DNA of 64,000 nt from Amycolatopsis sp. DSM 110486. Lineage in GTDB: Bacteria > Actinomycetota > Actinomycetes > Mycobacteriales > Pseudonocardiaceae. The notes beneath the pieces were generated by a model. That model was not told the DNA's origin. It was given only the letters and a program-made list of their open reading frames with translations, and made no database searches. Position 1 is the first letter of the stretch. Every line of letters starts with the position of its first letter. Made by a program: the position numbers and the translations under genes. Shown piece after piece: positions 24,825-34,792 of the stretch. The stretch lies in NCBI RefSeq assembly GCF_019468465.1, contig NZ_CP080519.1, forward strand, positions 4,479,001 to 4,543,000, written 5' to 3'.

Positions 24825-25193
24825 GTGATCCAGCAGGAGTCGCGGCTTCGGGTTGCCGACAACACCGGTGCTAAGGAAATCCTTTGCATCCGTGTTCTCG
24901 GTGGCTCCGGGCGGCGCTACGCGGGCATCGGTGACATCATCGTCGCCACCGTGAAGGACGCCATCCCGGCTGCCGGGGTGAAGAAGGGCGACGTCGTCAA
25001 GGCGGTCATCGTCCGCACGGTGAAGGAGCGTCGTCGTCCGGACGGTTCCTACATCCGCTTCGACGAGAACGCCGCCGTGCTCATCAAGAACGACAACGAG
25101 CCTCGTGGCACCCGCATCTTCGGCCCGGTGGGCCGCGAGCTGCGCGACCGAAAGTTCATGAAGATCATTTCGCTCGCGCCGGAGGTGTTGTAA
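24825..25193 (+). CDS. rplN: 50S ribosomal protein L14
   Basis: L14, 122 residues, the standard length, at the subunit interface. The chosen start is GTG 24825 ([18 protein letters not shown]), 5 nt after CAGGAG. An in-frame codon at 24771 lacks support. It opens the spc gene set and is followed 3 nt later by rplX. Confidence 0.98.
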   Translation: MIQQESRLRVADNTGAKEILCIRVLGGSGRRYAGIGDIIVATVKDAIPAAGVKKGDVVKAVIVRTVKERRRPDGSYIRFDENAAVLIKNDNEPRGTRIFGPVGRELRDRKFMKIISLAPEVL

Positions 25194-25196
25194 GCC

Positions 25197-25511
25197 ATGA
25201 AGGTGAAGAAGGGCGACACGGTCGTCGTCATCGCCGGCAAGGACAAGGGCGCCAAGGGCAAGGTCATCCAGGCCTACCCGGAGCGCGACCGCGTGCTGGT
25301 CGAGGGCGTGAACCGGATCAAGAAGCACACCCGGATCACTCAGACCCAGCGTGGTGCGCAGTCCGGCGGCATCGTGACCCAGGAAGCGCCCATCCACGTG
25401 TCGAACGTGATGGTCGTGGACTCGGACGGTAAGCCGACCCGCGTGGGCTACCGCATCGGCGAGGACGGCAAGAAGGTCCGGGTCTCGCGCCGGAACGGCA
25501 AGGACATCTGA
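25197..25511 (+). CDS. rplX: 50S ribosomal protein L24
   Basis: L24, 104 residues, an assembly initiator with a KOW motif ([20 protein letters not shown]). The central [17 protein letters not shown] and the length are normal. It lies 3 nt after rplN and 1 nt before rplE. Confidence 0.98.
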   Translation: MKVKKGDTVVVIAGKDKGAKGKVIQAYPERDRVLVEGVNRIKKHTRITQTQRGAQSGGIVTQEAPIHVSNVMVVDSDGKPTRVGYRIGEDGKKVRVSRRNGKDI

Positions 25512-25512
25512 C

Positions 25513-26076
25513 ATGACCACCGCAGAGAAGATGGTGCCGCGTCTGAAGACCCGGTACCGCGAAGAGATCAAGGGCGAACTCCAGAAGGAGTTCTCCATCC
25601 CCAACGTGCACCAGATTCCCGGCGTCGTGAAGGTCGTCGTGAACATGGGTGTGGGTGACGCGGCCCGCGACAGCAAGCTCATCGAGGGTGCTGTCCGCGA
25701 CCTGTCGCTGATCACCGGCCAGAAGCCGGAAGTCCGGAAGGCTCGCAAGTCCATCGCGCAGTTCAAGCTGCGTGAGGGCCAGCCGATCGGTGCGCGCGTG
25801 ACGCTGCGCGGCGACCGGATGTGGGAGTTCCTCGACCGGCTGCTCACCATCGCGCTGCCCCGTATCCGCGACTTCCGCGGTCTGTCCGGCAAGCAGTTCG
25901 ACGGCAACGGCAACTACACGTTCGGTCTCAACGAGCAGTCGATGTTCCACGAGATCGACCCCGACGCCATCGACCGTCCGCGCGGCATGGATGTCACGGT
26001 CGTCACCACCGCCACCACCGACGACGAGGGCCGGGCGCTGCTGCGCAAGCTCGGCTTCCCGTTCAAGGAGAACTGA
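25513..26076 (+). CDS. rplE: 50S ribosomal protein L5
   Basis: L5, 187 residues, binds 5S rRNA in the central protuberance. [20 protein letters not shown] and [17 protein letters not shown] are diagnostic. It is followed 4 nt later by rpsZ. Confidence 0.98.
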   Translation: MTTAEKMVPRLKTRYREEIKGELQKEFSIPNVHQIPGVVKVVVNMGVGDAARDSKLIEGAVRDLSLITGQKPEVRKARKSIAQFKLREGQPIGARVTLRGDRMWEFLDRLLTIALPRIRDFRGLSGKQFDGNGNYTFGLNEQSMFHEIDPDAIDRPRGMDVTVVTTATTDDEGRALLRKLGFPFKEN

Positions 26077-26080
26077 GCCG

Positions 26081-26266
26081 ATGGCCAAGAAAGCTCTGGT
26101 CCACAAGGCCGCCAAGAAGCCGAAGTTCGCCGTGCGGGGTTACACCCGTTGCAACCGTTGTGGTCGGCCGCACTCGGTGTACCGCAAGTTCGGGCTCTGC
26201 CGGATCTGTCTCCGGGAGATGGCGCACGCGGGCGAGCTGCCCGGCGTCCGCAAGTCCAGCTGGTAA
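26081..26266 (+). CDS. rpsZ: 30S ribosomal protein S14, zinc-binding type Z
   Basis: This is the short, zinc-binding form of S14, 61 residues. Two CxxC pairs (CNRCG and CRICL) form the zinc site. The start ATG 26081 ([14 protein letters not shown]) gives the usual 61-residue product. Actinobacteria often also carry a zinc-independent long S14 elsewhere, controlled by Zur; none is in this window. Confidence 0.97.
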   Translation: MAKKALVHKAAKKPKFAVRGYTRCNRCGRPHSVYRKFGLCRICLREMAHAGELPGVRKSSW

Positions 26267-26348
26267 GAGGCTCGAAACTATTTCCCAGTTCGCCACAGGC
26301 CCCGCCCGAGAGGGCGGGGAACCAGGCGAGAAAGGTTGACAGGTCACC

Positions 26349-26747
26349 ATGACGATGACCGACCCCATCGCAGACTTCTTGACTCGTCTGCGTAACGCGA
26401 ACTCGGCGTACCACGACGAGGTCGTGCTTCCCCACTCGAAGATCAAGGCGAACATCGCCGAGATCCTCAAGCGCGAGGGCTACATCGCGGGCTACCGCGA
26501 CGAGCCGGGCGAGAAGCACAAGAACCTCATCGTGGAGCTGAAGTACGGCCCCAACCGCGAGCGCAGCATCGCCGGCCTCCGGCGCGTGTCCAAGCCGGGT
26601 CTGCGGGTGTACGCAAAATCGACCGAACTGCCGTCCGTGCTGGGTGGCCTCGGCGTCGCGATCATCTCGACGTCCGGTGGCCTGCAGACCGACCGTCAGG
26701 CCAAGCGCAACAACGTGGGCGGCGAAGTCCTCGCCTACGTCTGGTAA
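26349..26747 (+). CDS. rpsH: 30S ribosomal protein S8
   Basis: S8, 132 residues, is a 16S central-domain binder and, in E. coli, the spc operon repressor. [17 protein letters not shown] is the typical start, and the C-terminal [20 protein letters not shown] is conserved. It lies 82 nt after rpsZ, a rather large gap within this tight cluster; GAAAGGTTG precedes the start. Confidence 0.98.
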   Translation: MTMTDPIADFLTRLRNANSAYHDEVVLPHSKIKANIAEILKREGYIAGYRDEPGEKHKNLIVELKYGPNRERSIAGLRRVSKPGLRVYAKSTELPSVLGGLGVAIISTSGGLQTDRQAKRNNVGGEVLAYVW

Positions 26748-26763
26748 GGAAGGGGGCACAGAC

Positions 26764-27303
26764 ATGTCACGCATCGGAAAGCTGCCGGTCGCCGTCCCCT
26801 CCGGGGTCGACGTGACCATCAACGGTCAGCACATTCAGGTCAAGGGGCCCAAGGGCACCCTCGAGCACACCCTCGCGGAGCCCATCACCGTCGAGCGCGG
26901 TGAAGACGGCACCCTGCAGGTGAAGCGCCCGGACGACGAGCGCACCTCCAAGGCGCTGCACGGTCTCACGCGTACGCTGGTGAACAACCTCGTCGTCGGC
27001 GTCACCGCCGGCTACGAGAAGAAGATGGAAATCCACGGCGTTGGTTACCGCGTGCAGGCCAAGGGCTCGGACCTCGAGTTCGCCCTCGGCTACAGCCACC
27101 CGGTGAAGATCGAGGCGCCGGAGGGCATCACCTTCAAGGTGGAGACGCCCACCCGGTTCTCGGTGTCCGGCATCGACAAGCAGAAGGTCGGCCAGATCGC
27201 CGCGGTCATCCGCAAGTTGCGCCGTCCCGACCCGTACAAGGGCAAGGGCCTGCGCTACGAGGGTGAGAAGATCCGCCGCAAGGTCGGAAAGACGGGTAAG
27301 TGA
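26764..27303 (+). CDS. rplF: 50S ribosomal protein L6
   Basis: L6, 179 residues, lies near the factor-binding site. ATG 26764 ([15 protein letters not shown]) is preceded by GGAAGGGGG. The end [21 protein letters not shown] is diagnostic. The open frame extends upstream into rpsH, but that part is not L6. Confidence 0.98.
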   Translation: MSRIGKLPVAVPSGVDVTINGQHIQVKGPKGTLEHTLAEPITVERGEDGTLQVKRPDDERTSKALHGLTRTLVNNLVVGVTAGYEKKMEIHGVGYRVQAKGSDLEFALGYSHPVKIEAPEGITFKVETPTRFSVSGIDKQKVGQIAAVIRKLRRPDPYKGKGLRYEGEKIRRKVGKTGK

Positions 27304-27305
27304 TC

Positions 27306-27707
27306 ATGAGCGACACGACTACCACGAAGCGCAAGCCGGTCGGCAAGGATGTCTCGACCCGCCGCCGCGTCGCGAAGACCCGTCGGCACTTCCGCCTGCG
27401 CAAGAAGGTCAACGGCACGCCGGTTCGTCCGCGCCTGGTCGTCAAGCGGTCCTCGCGGCACATCGCCGTGCAGCTGATCGACGACCTCGCCGGCCACACC
27501 CTGGCGTCGGCGTCCACCCTCGAGGCGGACGTCCGGGCGACCGACGGCGACAAGAAGGCCAAGGCCGCGAAGGTCGGCGAGCTCGTCGCCGCGCGCGCCA
27601 AGGCGGCCGGGATCTCGGCTGTGGTGTTCGACCGTGGTGGCAACGCCTACCACGGCCGCATCGCCGCGCTCGCCGACGCCGCCCGTGAGGCGGGGTTGGA
27701 GTTCTGA
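27306..27707 (+). CDS. rplR: 50S ribosomal protein L18
   Basis: L18, 133 residues, binds 5S rRNA. I use ATG 27306 ([13 protein letters not shown]). GTG 27300, overlapping the rplF stop as GTGA, is an alternative that adds two residues. The conserved segments are [18 protein letters not shown] and [14 protein letters not shown]. Confidence 0.95.
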   Translation: MSDTTTTKRKPVGKDVSTRRRVAKTRRHFRLRKKVNGTPVRPRLVVKRSSRHIAVQLIDDLAGHTLASASTLEADVRATDGDKKAKAAKVGELVAARAKAAGISAVVFDRGGNAYHGRIAALADAAREAGLEF

Positions 27708-27738
27708 TGCAGATGCTCGTCAATGGAAGGAAAGCCTG

Positions 27739-28386
27739 ATGCCGGGACGTACGCGGCAATTCGGCGGCGGCCAGGGCGGACCGGGCGGTCAGGGCGGCAA
27801 CGACCGCAATGACCGCCGCGGTGGCGGCCGGGACCGGCGCGACAGCGGCCGTGGCGGGGCCGGTCAGGACAAGACCCCGCACCTCGAGAAGGTCGTGACG
27901 ATCAACCGCGTCGCCAAGGTCGTCAAGGGTGGTCGTCGCTTCAGCTTCACCGCCCTCGTCGTCGTCGGTGACGGTGACGGCCAGGTCGGCGTCGGCTACG
28001 GCAAGGCCAAGGAAGTTCCCGCGGCCATCGCCAAGGGCGTCGAGGAAGCGAAGAAGAACTTCTTCCGCGTGCCTCGCGTCGGCGGCACCATTCCCCACCC
28101 GATCCAGGGTGAGGAAGCCGCCGGTGTCGTGCTGCTGCGTCCGGCTTCGGCCGGTACCGGTGTCATCGCCGGTGGCCCGGTGCGCGCGGTGCTGGAGTGC
28201 GCGGGTGTTCACGACGTGCTGTCGAAGTCGCTCGGCTCCGACAACGCGATCAACATCGTGCACGCGACCGTGGCGGCCCTGAAGGGTCTGCAGCGTCCCG
28301 AAGAGGTCGCGGCCCGCCGCGGTCTCCCGCTCGAGGACGTCGCTCCGGCCCGGATGCTGCGCCAGCGCGCGGGCCAGGGGGCGTGA
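27739..28386 (+). CDS. rpsE: 30S ribosomal protein S5, with Gly/Arg-rich N-terminus
   Basis: S5, 215 residues, is involved in mRNA unwinding and fidelity. ATG 27739 follows GGAAGGAAAG. The first 50 residues are Gly/Arg/Asp-rich ([19 protein letters not shown]) and not found in E. coli S5 (167 residues); similar tails occur in other actinobacteria. The core starts at [18 protein letters not shown]. rpmD follows after 1 nt. Confidence 0.97.
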   Translation: MPGRTRQFGGGQGGPGGQGGNDRNDRRGGGRDRRDSGRGGAGQDKTPHLEKVVTINRVAKVVKGGRRFSFTALVVVGDGDGQVGVGYGKAKEVPAAIAKGVEEAKKNFFRVPRVGGTIPHPIQGEEAAGVVLLRPASAGTGVIAGGPVRAVLECAGVHDVLSKSLGSDNAINIVHATVAALKGLQRPEEVAARRGLPLEDVAPARMLRQRAGQGA

Positions 28387-28387
28387 C

Positions 28388-28573
28388 ATGACTCAGCTCA
28401 AGGTCACCCAGGTCAAGAGCAAGATCGGCACGAAGCACGCTCACCGCGAGTCGCTGCGCACCCTCGGGCTGCGCAAGATCCGCCAGAGCGTCGTGCGTGA
28501 AGACACCCCCCAGGTGCGCGGCCTGATCCACACCGTCCGCCACCTGGTGGAGGTCGAGGAGGTCCAGGCATGA
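28388..28573 (+). CDS. rpmD: 50S ribosomal protein L30
   Basis: L30, 61 residues, normal length. [20 protein letters not shown] and [20 protein letters not shown] are diagnostic. Its stop overlaps the rplO start by 4 nt. Confidence 0.97.
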   Translation: MTQLKVTQVKSKIGTKHAHRESLRTLGLRKIRQSVVREDTPQVRGLIHTVRHLVEVEEVQA

Positions 28574-29016
28574 CGGCCATCAAGATCCACCACCTGCGTC
28601 CGGCTCCGGGCTCGAAGCGCGAGAAGATGCGCGTCGGCCGTGGTGAAGGCTCGAAGGGCAAGACGGCCGGTCGCGGCACGAAGGGCACCAAGGCCCGTAA
28701 GAACGTGCCCGCCGGCTTCGAGGGTGGGCAGATGCCCATCCACATGCGGCTGCCGAAGCTGCGTGGCTTCAAGAACCGCTTCCGCACCGAGTACCAGCCG
28801 GTGAACGTGGGCGACATCGCCCGCGTCTTCCCGGACGGCGGCAAGATCGGCGTCGAGGAGCTCGTCGCGGGCGGTCTCGTCCGCAAGGGCAGCCTCGTGA
28901 AGGTCCTCGGCAACGGCGACGTCGACGGCGTGAAGCTGGACGTCACCGCGGACGGTTTCTCCGGCTCTGCCAAGGAGAAGCTCGAAGCTGCCGGTGGTTC
29001 CGCCACCGCCAACTGA
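28570..29016 (+). CDS. rplO: 50S ribosomal protein L15
   Basis: L15, 148 residues, is a late assembly protein. [20 protein letters not shown] and the Gly-rich [15 protein letters not shown] are diagnostic. It is the last gene of the S10/spc run before a terminator, so secY has its own promoter region here. Confidence 0.98.
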   Translation: MTAIKIHHLRPAPGSKREKMRVGRGEGSKGKTAGRGTKGTKARKNVPAGFEGGQMPIHMRLPKLRGFKNRFRTEYQPVNVGDIARVFPDGGKIGVEELVAGGLVRKGSLVKVLGNGDVDGVKLDVTADGFSGSAKEKLEAAGGSATAN

Positions 29017-29042
29017 GGCAACTGAAGCACCTGACACACGAC

Positions 29043-29080
29043 TCGGGCCCATCCAGCGCACAGCTGGGTGGGCCCGATTC
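29043..29080 (+). terminator. Terminator after rplO
   Basis: TCGGGCCCATCCAGC at 29043-29057 pairs with GCTGGGTGGGCCCGA at 29063-29077 with a single G-U pair and a 5-nt loop, then TTCGTTGTG. It is 26 nt after the rplO stop. Confidence 0.85.
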
Positions 29081-29565
29081 GTTGTGTGGGCTCGTCCACA
29101 AGCGCTGTACGCGCGTTCGCGGCCGCGGTAGGCGCCGTCGCGCGGAGTGGGCCGGACGCGTCCGCTGAGGGCCACTGAGGACGTTGCAGCCGGCCGCGCG
29201 GGACTCGCGCCCGCGGCCCGATCCCGTTGCCCCGCAACGAAGCAACCCTGGCCGCACCCGTGCGTCCAGGGTGTAGCGGCCACCGGGACACCTACCGAAG
29301 ACCGGGGCCGAACAGGTGATCATTTCGGGTGCGAACGGTCCAACCTGCGACATCGCCCCAGGCGTCTCGGGATCGGCTGAGACGGAAAACGCACACGCGC
29401 TGCGGACGCGCCCTGTGAAGCTGTTAGAGTCGGCGACACGCTTCGGGACCACTGTGCCCTGAGGCGTTCCTGGCTTGCCTGCCAGTGAGCTGTGTTCCCG
29501 CCGGCCTCGTGCCGGCCAAGCCGATCGTCGGTAGGACAGCCGACGACGCCGAGGAGGTCCCCCGC
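29081..29565 (+). promoter_or_regulatory. secY promoter and leader region
   Basis: No gene is seen. TAGAGT at 29425-29430 is the best -10 candidate but has no clear -35. A GCCGGC/GCCGGC hairpin around 29503-29518 lies in the leader. The remainder shows nothing recognisable. Confidence 0.4.
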
Positions 29566-30873
29566 GTGCTCAGCGCCTTCCGCTCGGCTCTCGCGACGCC
29601 GGATCTACGCAAGAAGATCCTGTTCACGCTAGCCATCGTCGCGGTCTACCGGATCGGTGCCGCCATCCCGGCCCCGGGGATCTCGTTCTCCGCCGTGCAG
29701 GCCTGTAGCTCTCAGGCCGACCAGCAGGGCGTCTACCAGCTGCTGAACCTGTTCAGCGGTGGTGCGCTGCTCCAGCTGTCGCTGTTCTCGACCGGCATCA
29801 TGCCGTACATCACGGCGAGCATCATCATCCAGCTGCTGACCGTGGTGATCCCGCGGTTCGAGGAGCTGAAGAAGGAAGGCCAGGCCGGCCAGAACAAGCT
29901 CACGCAGTACACCCGGTACCTCACGATCGCCCTGGCGATCCTGCAGGCCACCGGCGTTGTCGCGCTGGCCGACCGCGGCACCCTCTTCCAGGGCTGCCAG
30001 CAGCAGATCATCCCGGACAACAGCGTCTACTCGCTGGCGCTGATCGTCTGCACCATGACCGCGGGCACCGCCGTCATGATGTGGCTGGGCGAGCTCATCA
30101 CCGAGCGCGGCGTCGGCAACGGCATGTCGGTCCTGATCTTCCTGAACATCGCGGCCCGCATCCCCACCGAGGGCGCCAACATCATGAGCAACGGCGGCGC
30201 GGTCGCCCTGGTCATGATCTGCGTGTTCGGTTTGGTGATCATCGCGAGCGTCATCTTCGTGGAGCAGGGGCAGCGCCGGATCCCGGTGCAGTACGCCAAG
30301 CGCATGATCGGCCGCCGGATGTACGGCGGCACGTCGACCTACCTGCCGATCAAGGTGAACCAGGCCGGTGTCATCCCGGTCATCTTCGCGTCGTCGCTGC
30401 TGTACCTGCCGCAGCTGCTCAGCCAGCTCATCGGCGACCCGAACAGCAACTCCGGCTGGCAGTCCTTCATCCAGAACTACCTGGTCAACCAGAGCAGCTG
30501 GGTGCACATCCTCGCGTACTTCGCGTTGATCATCTTCTTCACTTACTTCTACATCACGATCACGTTCAACGTCGACGAGCGTGCGGACGAGATGAAGAAG
30601 TTCGGTGGGTTCATCCCGGGTATCCGCCCGGGCCGCCCCACTGCCGAATACCTGAGCTACGTCCTCGGCCGCATCACGCTGCCGGGCTCGCTGTACCTGG
30701 GCATCATCGCGATCCTCCCGAACTTCTTCCTGTCCCTCACCGGCAGCGGGAACAACCAGAACTTCCCGTTCGGTGGCACGGCTGTGCTGATCATGGTGGG
30801 TGTCGGTCTCGACACCGTGAAGCAGATCGAAAGCCAGCTGATGCAGCGCAACTACGAAGGGTTCTTGAAGTGA
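29566..30873 (+). CDS. secY: Preprotein translocase subunit SecY
   Basis: SecY, 435 residues, is the ten-helix channel of the general secretory pathway. The chosen start is GTG 29566 (MLSAFRSALATPDLRKKI), 8 nt after GAGGAGG. The upstream in-frame codon at 29485 gives a non-conserved extension. Typical parts are GIMPYITASIIIQLL (TM2/plug side) and the cytoplasmic loop GFIPGIRPGRPTAEYL. It overlaps adk by 4 nt (GTGA). Confidence 0.97.
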   Translation: MLSAFRSALATPDLRKKILFTLAIVAVYRIGAAIPAPGISFSAVQACSSQADQQGVYQLLNLFSGGALLQLSLFSTGIMPYITASIIIQLLTVVIPRFEELKKEGQAGQNKLTQYTRYLTIALAILQATGVVALADRGTLFQGCQQQIIPDNSVYSLALIVCTMTAGTAVMMWLGELITERGVGNGMSVLIFLNIAARIPTEGANIMSNGGAVALVMICVFGLVIIASVIFVEQGQRRIPVQYAKRMIGRRMYGGTSTYLPIKVNQAGVIPVIFASSLLYLPQLLSQLIGDPNSNSGWQSFIQNYLVNQSSWVHILAYFALIIFFTYFYITITFNVDERADEMKKFGGFIPGIRPGRPTAEYLSYVLGRITLPGSLYLGIIAILPNFFLSLTGSGNNQNFPFGGTAVLIMVGVGLDTVKQIESQLMQRNYEGFLK

Positions 30874-31424
30874 CGCGTGTGGTTCTCGTCGGCCCGCCCG
30901 GCGCGGGTAAAGGTACGCAGGCGGTGGCCCTGTCGGAGCAGCTGCGGGTTCCGCACATCTCGACGGGTGACCTGTTCCGCGCACACGTCGGTCAGGAGAC
31001 GCCGCTCGGCCAGGAGGCCAAGCGCTACCTCGACTCGGGTGAGCTCGTCCCCGACTCGGTGACCAACGAGATGGTCCGCGAGCGGCTCGCCGAGCCCGAC
31101 GCGAAGGCCGGCTTCCTGCTCGACGGTTTCCCCCGCAACACGAAGCAGGCCGAGGTCCTCGGCGAGATGCTGAAGGAATCCGACTGCGCGCTCGAGTCCG
31201 TGATCCAGCTGCAGGTGCCTGAAGACGTCGTCGTGTCCCGGCTGATGGCCCGCGGCCGCGCCGACGACACCGAAGAGGTCATCCGCCGCCGTCAGCAGAT
31301 CTACTGGTCAGAGACCGCTCCGCTGCTGGAGTACTACGCCGACATCCTGGTGGCTGTCGACGGCGTGGGCGACGTGCAGGAGATCTCGGACCGCGTGCTG
31401 AAAGCGCTGCGCGACCGCACGTGA
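30870..31424 (+). CDS. adk: Adenylate kinase
   Basis: Interconverts ATP + AMP with 2 ADP. The 184 residues make this the short form without the full LID insertion, as in other actinobacteria. The P-loop is GPPGAGKGTQ (K13), with the AMP-binding DGFPRN and the short-lid segment RGRADDTEE. GTG 30870 overlaps the secY stop, so no separate ribosome-binding site is needed. Confidence 0.97.
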   Translation: MTRVVLVGPPGAGKGTQAVALSEQLRVPHISTGDLFRAHVGQETPLGQEAKRYLDSGELVPDSVTNEMVRERLAEPDAKAGFLLDGFPRNTKQAEVLGEMLKESDCALESVIQLQVPEDVVVSRLMARGRADDTEEVIRRRQQIYWSETAPLLEYYADILVAVDGVGDVQEISDRVLKALRDRT

Positions 31425-32245
31425 ATCTCGGAGGGTTGCGTGTTCTGCAAGTGCTCCGCCGTGGGCGCATGATCGAGGTCAAGACGCCGGGCGAGCTGCA
31501 GGCGATGCGGGCGGCCGGGCTGGTCGTCGCGAGGACGCTGTCCGCCGTGCGCGAGCGTGCGCAGGTCGGTGTCAGCACTGCCGAGCTCGACGAGCTGGCC
31601 GAGCAGACGATCCGCGACGCGGGGGCCGTGCCGTCCTTCAAGGGTTACCACGGTTTCCCCGCGTCGATCTGCGCGTCGGTGAACGAGCAGATCGTCCACG
31701 GCATCCCGTCGAGCCGGCAGGTGCTGGGCGACGGTGACCTGATCTCGGTCGACTGCGGCGCCATCCTCGACGGCTGGCACGGCGACTCCGCCGTGACGCT
31801 CGCGATCGGCGCCGTCAGCGAGAAGGACCTCGCGCTGTCCGCCGCCACGGAGAAGTCCATGTGGGCCGGCATCGAGGCCGTGCGCGCGGGCGGGCGGCTC
31901 ACCGACATCTCGTTCGCCGTGCAGACCGCGGCCGAGAAGGCCGGCCGCGACAACGGCGTCGAGTACGGGATGATCCTCGAGTACGGCGGCCACGGCATTG
32001 GCCGCCAGATGCACATGGACCCGTTCCTGCCCAACGTCGGCAAGCCCGGCAAGGGCCCGCGGCTCAAGGTCGGCATGGCGCTCGCGATCGAGCCCATGCT
32101 CACCGGGGGCGGCGGCGAGACCGTGGAGCTCGAGGACGGCTGGACCGTGGTCACGGCCGACGGCTCCCGCGCGTCGCACTGGGAGCACACCGTCGCCATC
32201 ACCGAGGACGGTCCCTGGGTGCTCACCGCGCCCGAAGAGGACTGA
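31421..32245 (+). CDS. map: Methionine aminopeptidase, type I
   Basis: Removes the initiator methionine from nascent proteins. Metal ligands are recognisable in SVDCGAILDGWHGDSAV (two Asp), GGHGIGRQMHMDP (His), LAIEPML (Glu) and EHTVAITEDG (Glu). The start is uncertain. GTG 31421 overlaps the adk stop by 4 nt and gives 274 residues. ATG 31469 (MIEVKTPGELQAM) matches the usual family N-terminus and gives 258. It is third in secY-adk-map. Confidence 0.93.
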   Translation: MNLGGLRVLQVLRRGRMIEVKTPGELQAMRAAGLVVARTLSAVRERAQVGVSTAELDELAEQTIRDAGAVPSFKGYHGFPASICASVNEQIVHGIPSSRQVLGDGDLISVDCGAILDGWHGDSAVTLAIGAVSEKDLALSAATEKSMWAGIEAVRAGGRLTDISFAVQTAAEKAGRDNGVEYGMILEYGGHGIGRQMHMDPFLPNVGKPGKGPRLKVGMALAIEPMLTGGGGETVELEDGWTVVTADGSRASHWEHTVAITEDGPWVLTAPEED

Positions 32246-32574
32246 CGAGGGCTGGCACTGCCGCTCACCCGGCTGGAAAAGTTCACCTGACCAGGCGATT
32301 CTCGCAGGTCGGCTCGTTTTCAGGCATACTGGAACCCTGGCGCCCGACCGCCGGCTTGTAGCACAGTTACCCCCCGTTTGGGGGTCGCGACACGAGTCGC
32401 GTACTCTGTCAAGTCGGCGTACTCATCGCGCCGGTTCCTGCGCGCTCGTGAACTCTCGCGAACACTCGGAGTCGGGGTGGAGTGTGCCGGAGCAGCACCC
32501 CAGTAAGCAAGGGACTCGAGCTCAAACCGATCACGCTGTGTGCATCAAGCGTGCATTCAGGGATTGCGGAGGAC
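32246..32574 (+). promoter_or_regulatory. infA promoter region
   Basis: No gene is seen. TTGGGG at 32378-32383 is 18 nt from TACTCT at 32402-32407, a plausible principal-sigma promoter. CATACT near 32320 is a second -10-like word. An ACCCCC/GGGGGT hairpin at about 32370-32386 overlaps the -35 element. Confidence 0.45.
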
Positions 32575-32796
32575 ATGGCTAAGAAAGACGGGGCCATCGA
32601 GGTCGAAGGCCGCGTGGTCGAGCCGCTCCCCAACGCGATGTTCCGCGTCGAGTTGGAGAACGGCCACAAAGTTCTTGCCCACATCAGCGGCAAGATGCGG
32701 CAGCACTACATCCGCATCCTGCCCGAGGACAGGGTCGTCGTGGAGCTTTCGCCCTACGACTTGTCTCGTGGTCGCATCGTCTACCGCTACAAGTGA
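32575..32796 (+). CDS. infA: Translation initiation factor IF-1
   Basis: IF-1, 73 residues, is an OB-fold protein that occupies the A site during initiation. ATG 32575 ([16 protein letters not shown]) is preceded by GGAGGAC. The end [15 protein letters not shown] is canonical. It opens the infA-rpmJ-rpsM-rpsK-rpsD-rpoA-rplQ run. Confidence 0.98.
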   Translation: MAKKDGAIEVEGRVVEPLPNAMFRVELENGHKVLAHISGKMRQHYIRILPEDRVVVELSPYDLSRGRIVYRYK

Positions 32797-32833
32797 TCAC
32801 GAAGAGCTGAGAAGAAGCAGGAGAGTCGGAGAC

Positions 32834-32947
32834 GTGAAGGTCCAGCCGAGCGTCAAGAAGATCTGCGACAAGTGCAAGGTGATCCGCCGCCACGGACGGA
32901 TCATGGTGATCTGCGAGAACCTGCGTCACAAGCAGCGTCAGGGCTGA
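32834..32947 (+). CDS. rpmJ: 50S ribosomal protein L36, zinc-binding form
   Basis: L36, 37 residues. GTG 32834 ([16 protein letters not shown]) is preceded by AGGAGAG. Cys11, Cys14, Cys27 and a downstream His form the zinc site, so this is the C+ form. It lies 37 nt after infA. Confidence 0.97.
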   Translation: MKVQPSVKKICDKCKVIRRHGRIMVICENLRHKQRQG

Positions 32948-33151
32948 GCACTGCACTTCAGCAGAGCGGATTGACGGCTACACACCCTCCCCGCACCTGC
33001 CGGGCCGCGTGAGCGGTCCGGTTCACCCCCGGACTTCAGGCCGGGGCCGGGACACCCGCAGCGCAAGCGGCGGGCACGACAGGCGAGTCGGTTCCGGAAC
33101 CGGACGGGGAGAAGACCTGAAGACGAAATCGAAGAAGGAGCTATAGCGCCC

Positions 33152-33532
33152 ATGGCACGACTCGCTGGCGTAGACCTCCCCCGCGAAAAGCGGTTGGAGA
33201 TCGCGCTGACCTACATCTACGGCATCGGCCGTACACGCTCGAAGCAGATGATCGCCGCCGCCGAGCTGAACGCGGACACCCGCGTGAAGGACCTCAGCGA
33301 CGACGACCTCATCAAGCTGCGCGAGTACATCGACGAGAACTTCAAGGTCGAGGGTGACCTTCGCCGTGAGGTGAACGCCGACATCCGTCGCAAGATCGAG
33401 ATCGGCACCTACCAGGGCCTGCGCTGGCGTCGTGGTCTGCCCGTCCGCGGTCAGCGGACCAAGACCAACGCCCGCACCCGCAAGGGTCCGAAGAAGACGG
33501 TCGCCGGCAAGAAGAAGGCTGGCAAGAAGTGA
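33152..33532 (+). CDS. rpsM: 30S ribosomal protein S13
   Basis: S13, 126 residues, at the head of the 30S and bridge B1. [20 protein letters not shown] and the C-terminal [21 protein letters not shown] are diagnostic. AAGGAGCTA precedes the start. A 204-nt spacer separates it from rpmJ. Its stop overlaps a small ORF at 33529 by 4 nt. Confidence 0.98.
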   Translation: MARLAGVDLPREKRLEIALTYIYGIGRTRSKQMIAAAELNADTRVKDLSDDDLIKLREYIDENFKVEGDLRREVNADIRRKIEIGTYQGLRWRRGLPVRGQRTKTNARTRKGPKKTVAGKKKAGKK

Positions 33533-33714
33533 GCGTCAAGGGCAAGAAGGTCGTGCAGATGGGCGGCGGGAACCGTCGCGGCACGGCTTGTGTCTCGCCC
33601 AAGGCGCTCTACGCCCGCCCGATGGCGCTGCGCAACCTGTACACCGACGCCGGGTCGATCATCCGGCGCGGACAGGCCGAAGCGGCCGCCGCTCACCAAG
33701 AGAACGCGCGCTAA
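33529..33714 (+). CDS. Small basic protein between rpsM and rpsK, unknown
   Basis: A 61-residue frame whose GTG start overlaps the rpsM stop as GTGA, so it would be translated by coupling. It fills almost all of the 200-nt gap between rpsM and rpsK, which normally lie close together. Third codon positions are almost all G or C, as in neighbouring genes. The product is basic at its start ([18 protein letters not shown]), then APYARP-like and helical segments ending [10 protein letters not shown]; there is a single Cys and no known ribosomal motif. I do not recognise a family. It could be a lineage-specific ribosome-associated peptide or a chance frame. Confidence 0.5.
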   Translation: MSVKGKKVVQMGGGNRRGTACVSPKALYARPMALRNLYTDAGSIIRRGQAEAAAAHQENAR

Positions 33715-33732
33715 CAGGAGAACCCTCAGAAC

Positions 33733-34140
33733 ATGCCACCGAAGTCTCGTACTGCGGCGGGGGCCAAGAAGGTCCGCCGCAAGGAAAAGAAGAACGTTGC
33801 GCACGGTCACGCGCACATCAAGAGCACGTTCAACAACACCATCGTCTCGATCACGGACCCCACGGGCGCTGTGATCGCGTGGGCGTCGAGTGGTCACGTG
33901 GGCTTCAAGGGCTCGCGCAAGTCCACCCCGTTCGCCGCGCAGATGGCCGCCGAGAACGCCGCCCGCAAGGCTGCCGAGCACGGCATGAAGAAGGTCGACG
34001 TCTTCGTGAAGGGCCCGGGTTCGGGCCGCGAGACGGCGATCCGCTCGCTGCAGGCCGCCGGTCTCGAGGTCGGCACCATCCAGGACGTGACCCCGCAGCC
34101 TCACAACGGCTGCCGCCCGCCCAAGCGGCGCCGGGTCTGA
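33733..34140 (+). CDS. rpsK: 30S ribosomal protein S11
   Basis: S11, 135 residues, on the 30S platform. The [20 protein letters not shown] and [13 protein letters not shown] segments are diagnostic. ACAGGAGAA precedes ATG 33733. The start lies 18 nt after the small ORF. Confidence 0.98.
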   Translation: MPPKSRTAAGAKKVRRKEKKNVAHGHAHIKSTFNNTIVSITDPTGAVIAWASSGHVGFKGSRKSTPFAAQMAAENAARKAAEHGMKKVDVFVKGPGSGRETAIRSLQAAGLEVGTIQDVTPQPHNGCRPPKRRRV

Positions 34141-34163
34141 GGAACGGGGAGGAGTAAGAAGAA

Positions 34164-34769
34164 ATGGCTCGTTACACCGGCCCCGCGACGCGTATTTCGC
34201 GTCGCCTCAAGGTTGACCTCATCGGCGGCGACCAGGCTTTCGAGCGTCGCCCCTACCCGCCGGGCCAGCACGGCCGCGGGCGCATCAAGGAGTCCGAGTA
34301 CCTCCTGCAGTCGCAGGAGAAGCAGAAGGCTCGCTACACCTACGGCGTTCTCGAGCGCCAGTTCGTCCGGTACTACAAGGAAGCCGTCCGGCGTCCCGGT
34401 AAGACCGGTGAGAACCTGCTGCAGATCCTCGAGTCCCGGCTGGACAACGTGATCTACCGCGCCGGCATCGCCCGCACGCGCCGCCAGGCGCGCCAGCTGG
34501 TGAGCCACGGCCACTTCCTGGTCAACGGCGTGAAGGTCAACGTCCCGTCCTTCCAGGTCTCCAAGTGGGACATCATCGACGTGCGGCCGAAGTCGTTCAC
34601 GATGCTGCCCCTCGTGGTGGCGAAGGAGTCCTTCGGCGAGCGCCCCATTCCGGCGTGGCTGCAGGTCGTCCAGTCCAACCTCCGCGTGCTGGTCCACCAG
34701 CTGCCGGAGCGTGCGCAGATCGACGTTCCGGTTCAGGAACAGCTGATCGTCGAGCTCTACTCCAAGTAA
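34164..34769 (+). CDS. rpsD: 30S ribosomal protein S4
   Basis: S4, 201 residues, is a 16S assembly initiator. [19 protein letters not shown] and the S4 domain ([20 protein letters not shown]) are clear. It lacks the N-terminal zinc cysteines, so it is the zinc-free form. GGGGAGGAG precedes the start. Confidence 0.98.
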   Translation: MARYTGPATRISRRLKVDLIGGDQAFERRPYPPGQHGRGRIKESEYLLQSQEKQKARYTYGVLERQFVRYYKEAVRRPGKTGENLLQILESRLDNVIYRAGIARTRRQARQLVSHGHFLVNGVKVNVPSFQVSKWDIIDVRPKSFTMLPLVVAKESFGERPIPAWLQVVQSNLRVLVHQLPERAQIDVPVQEQLIVELYSK

Positions 34770-34792
34770 CCCGGCTTCCGGGCCGAGTTACG

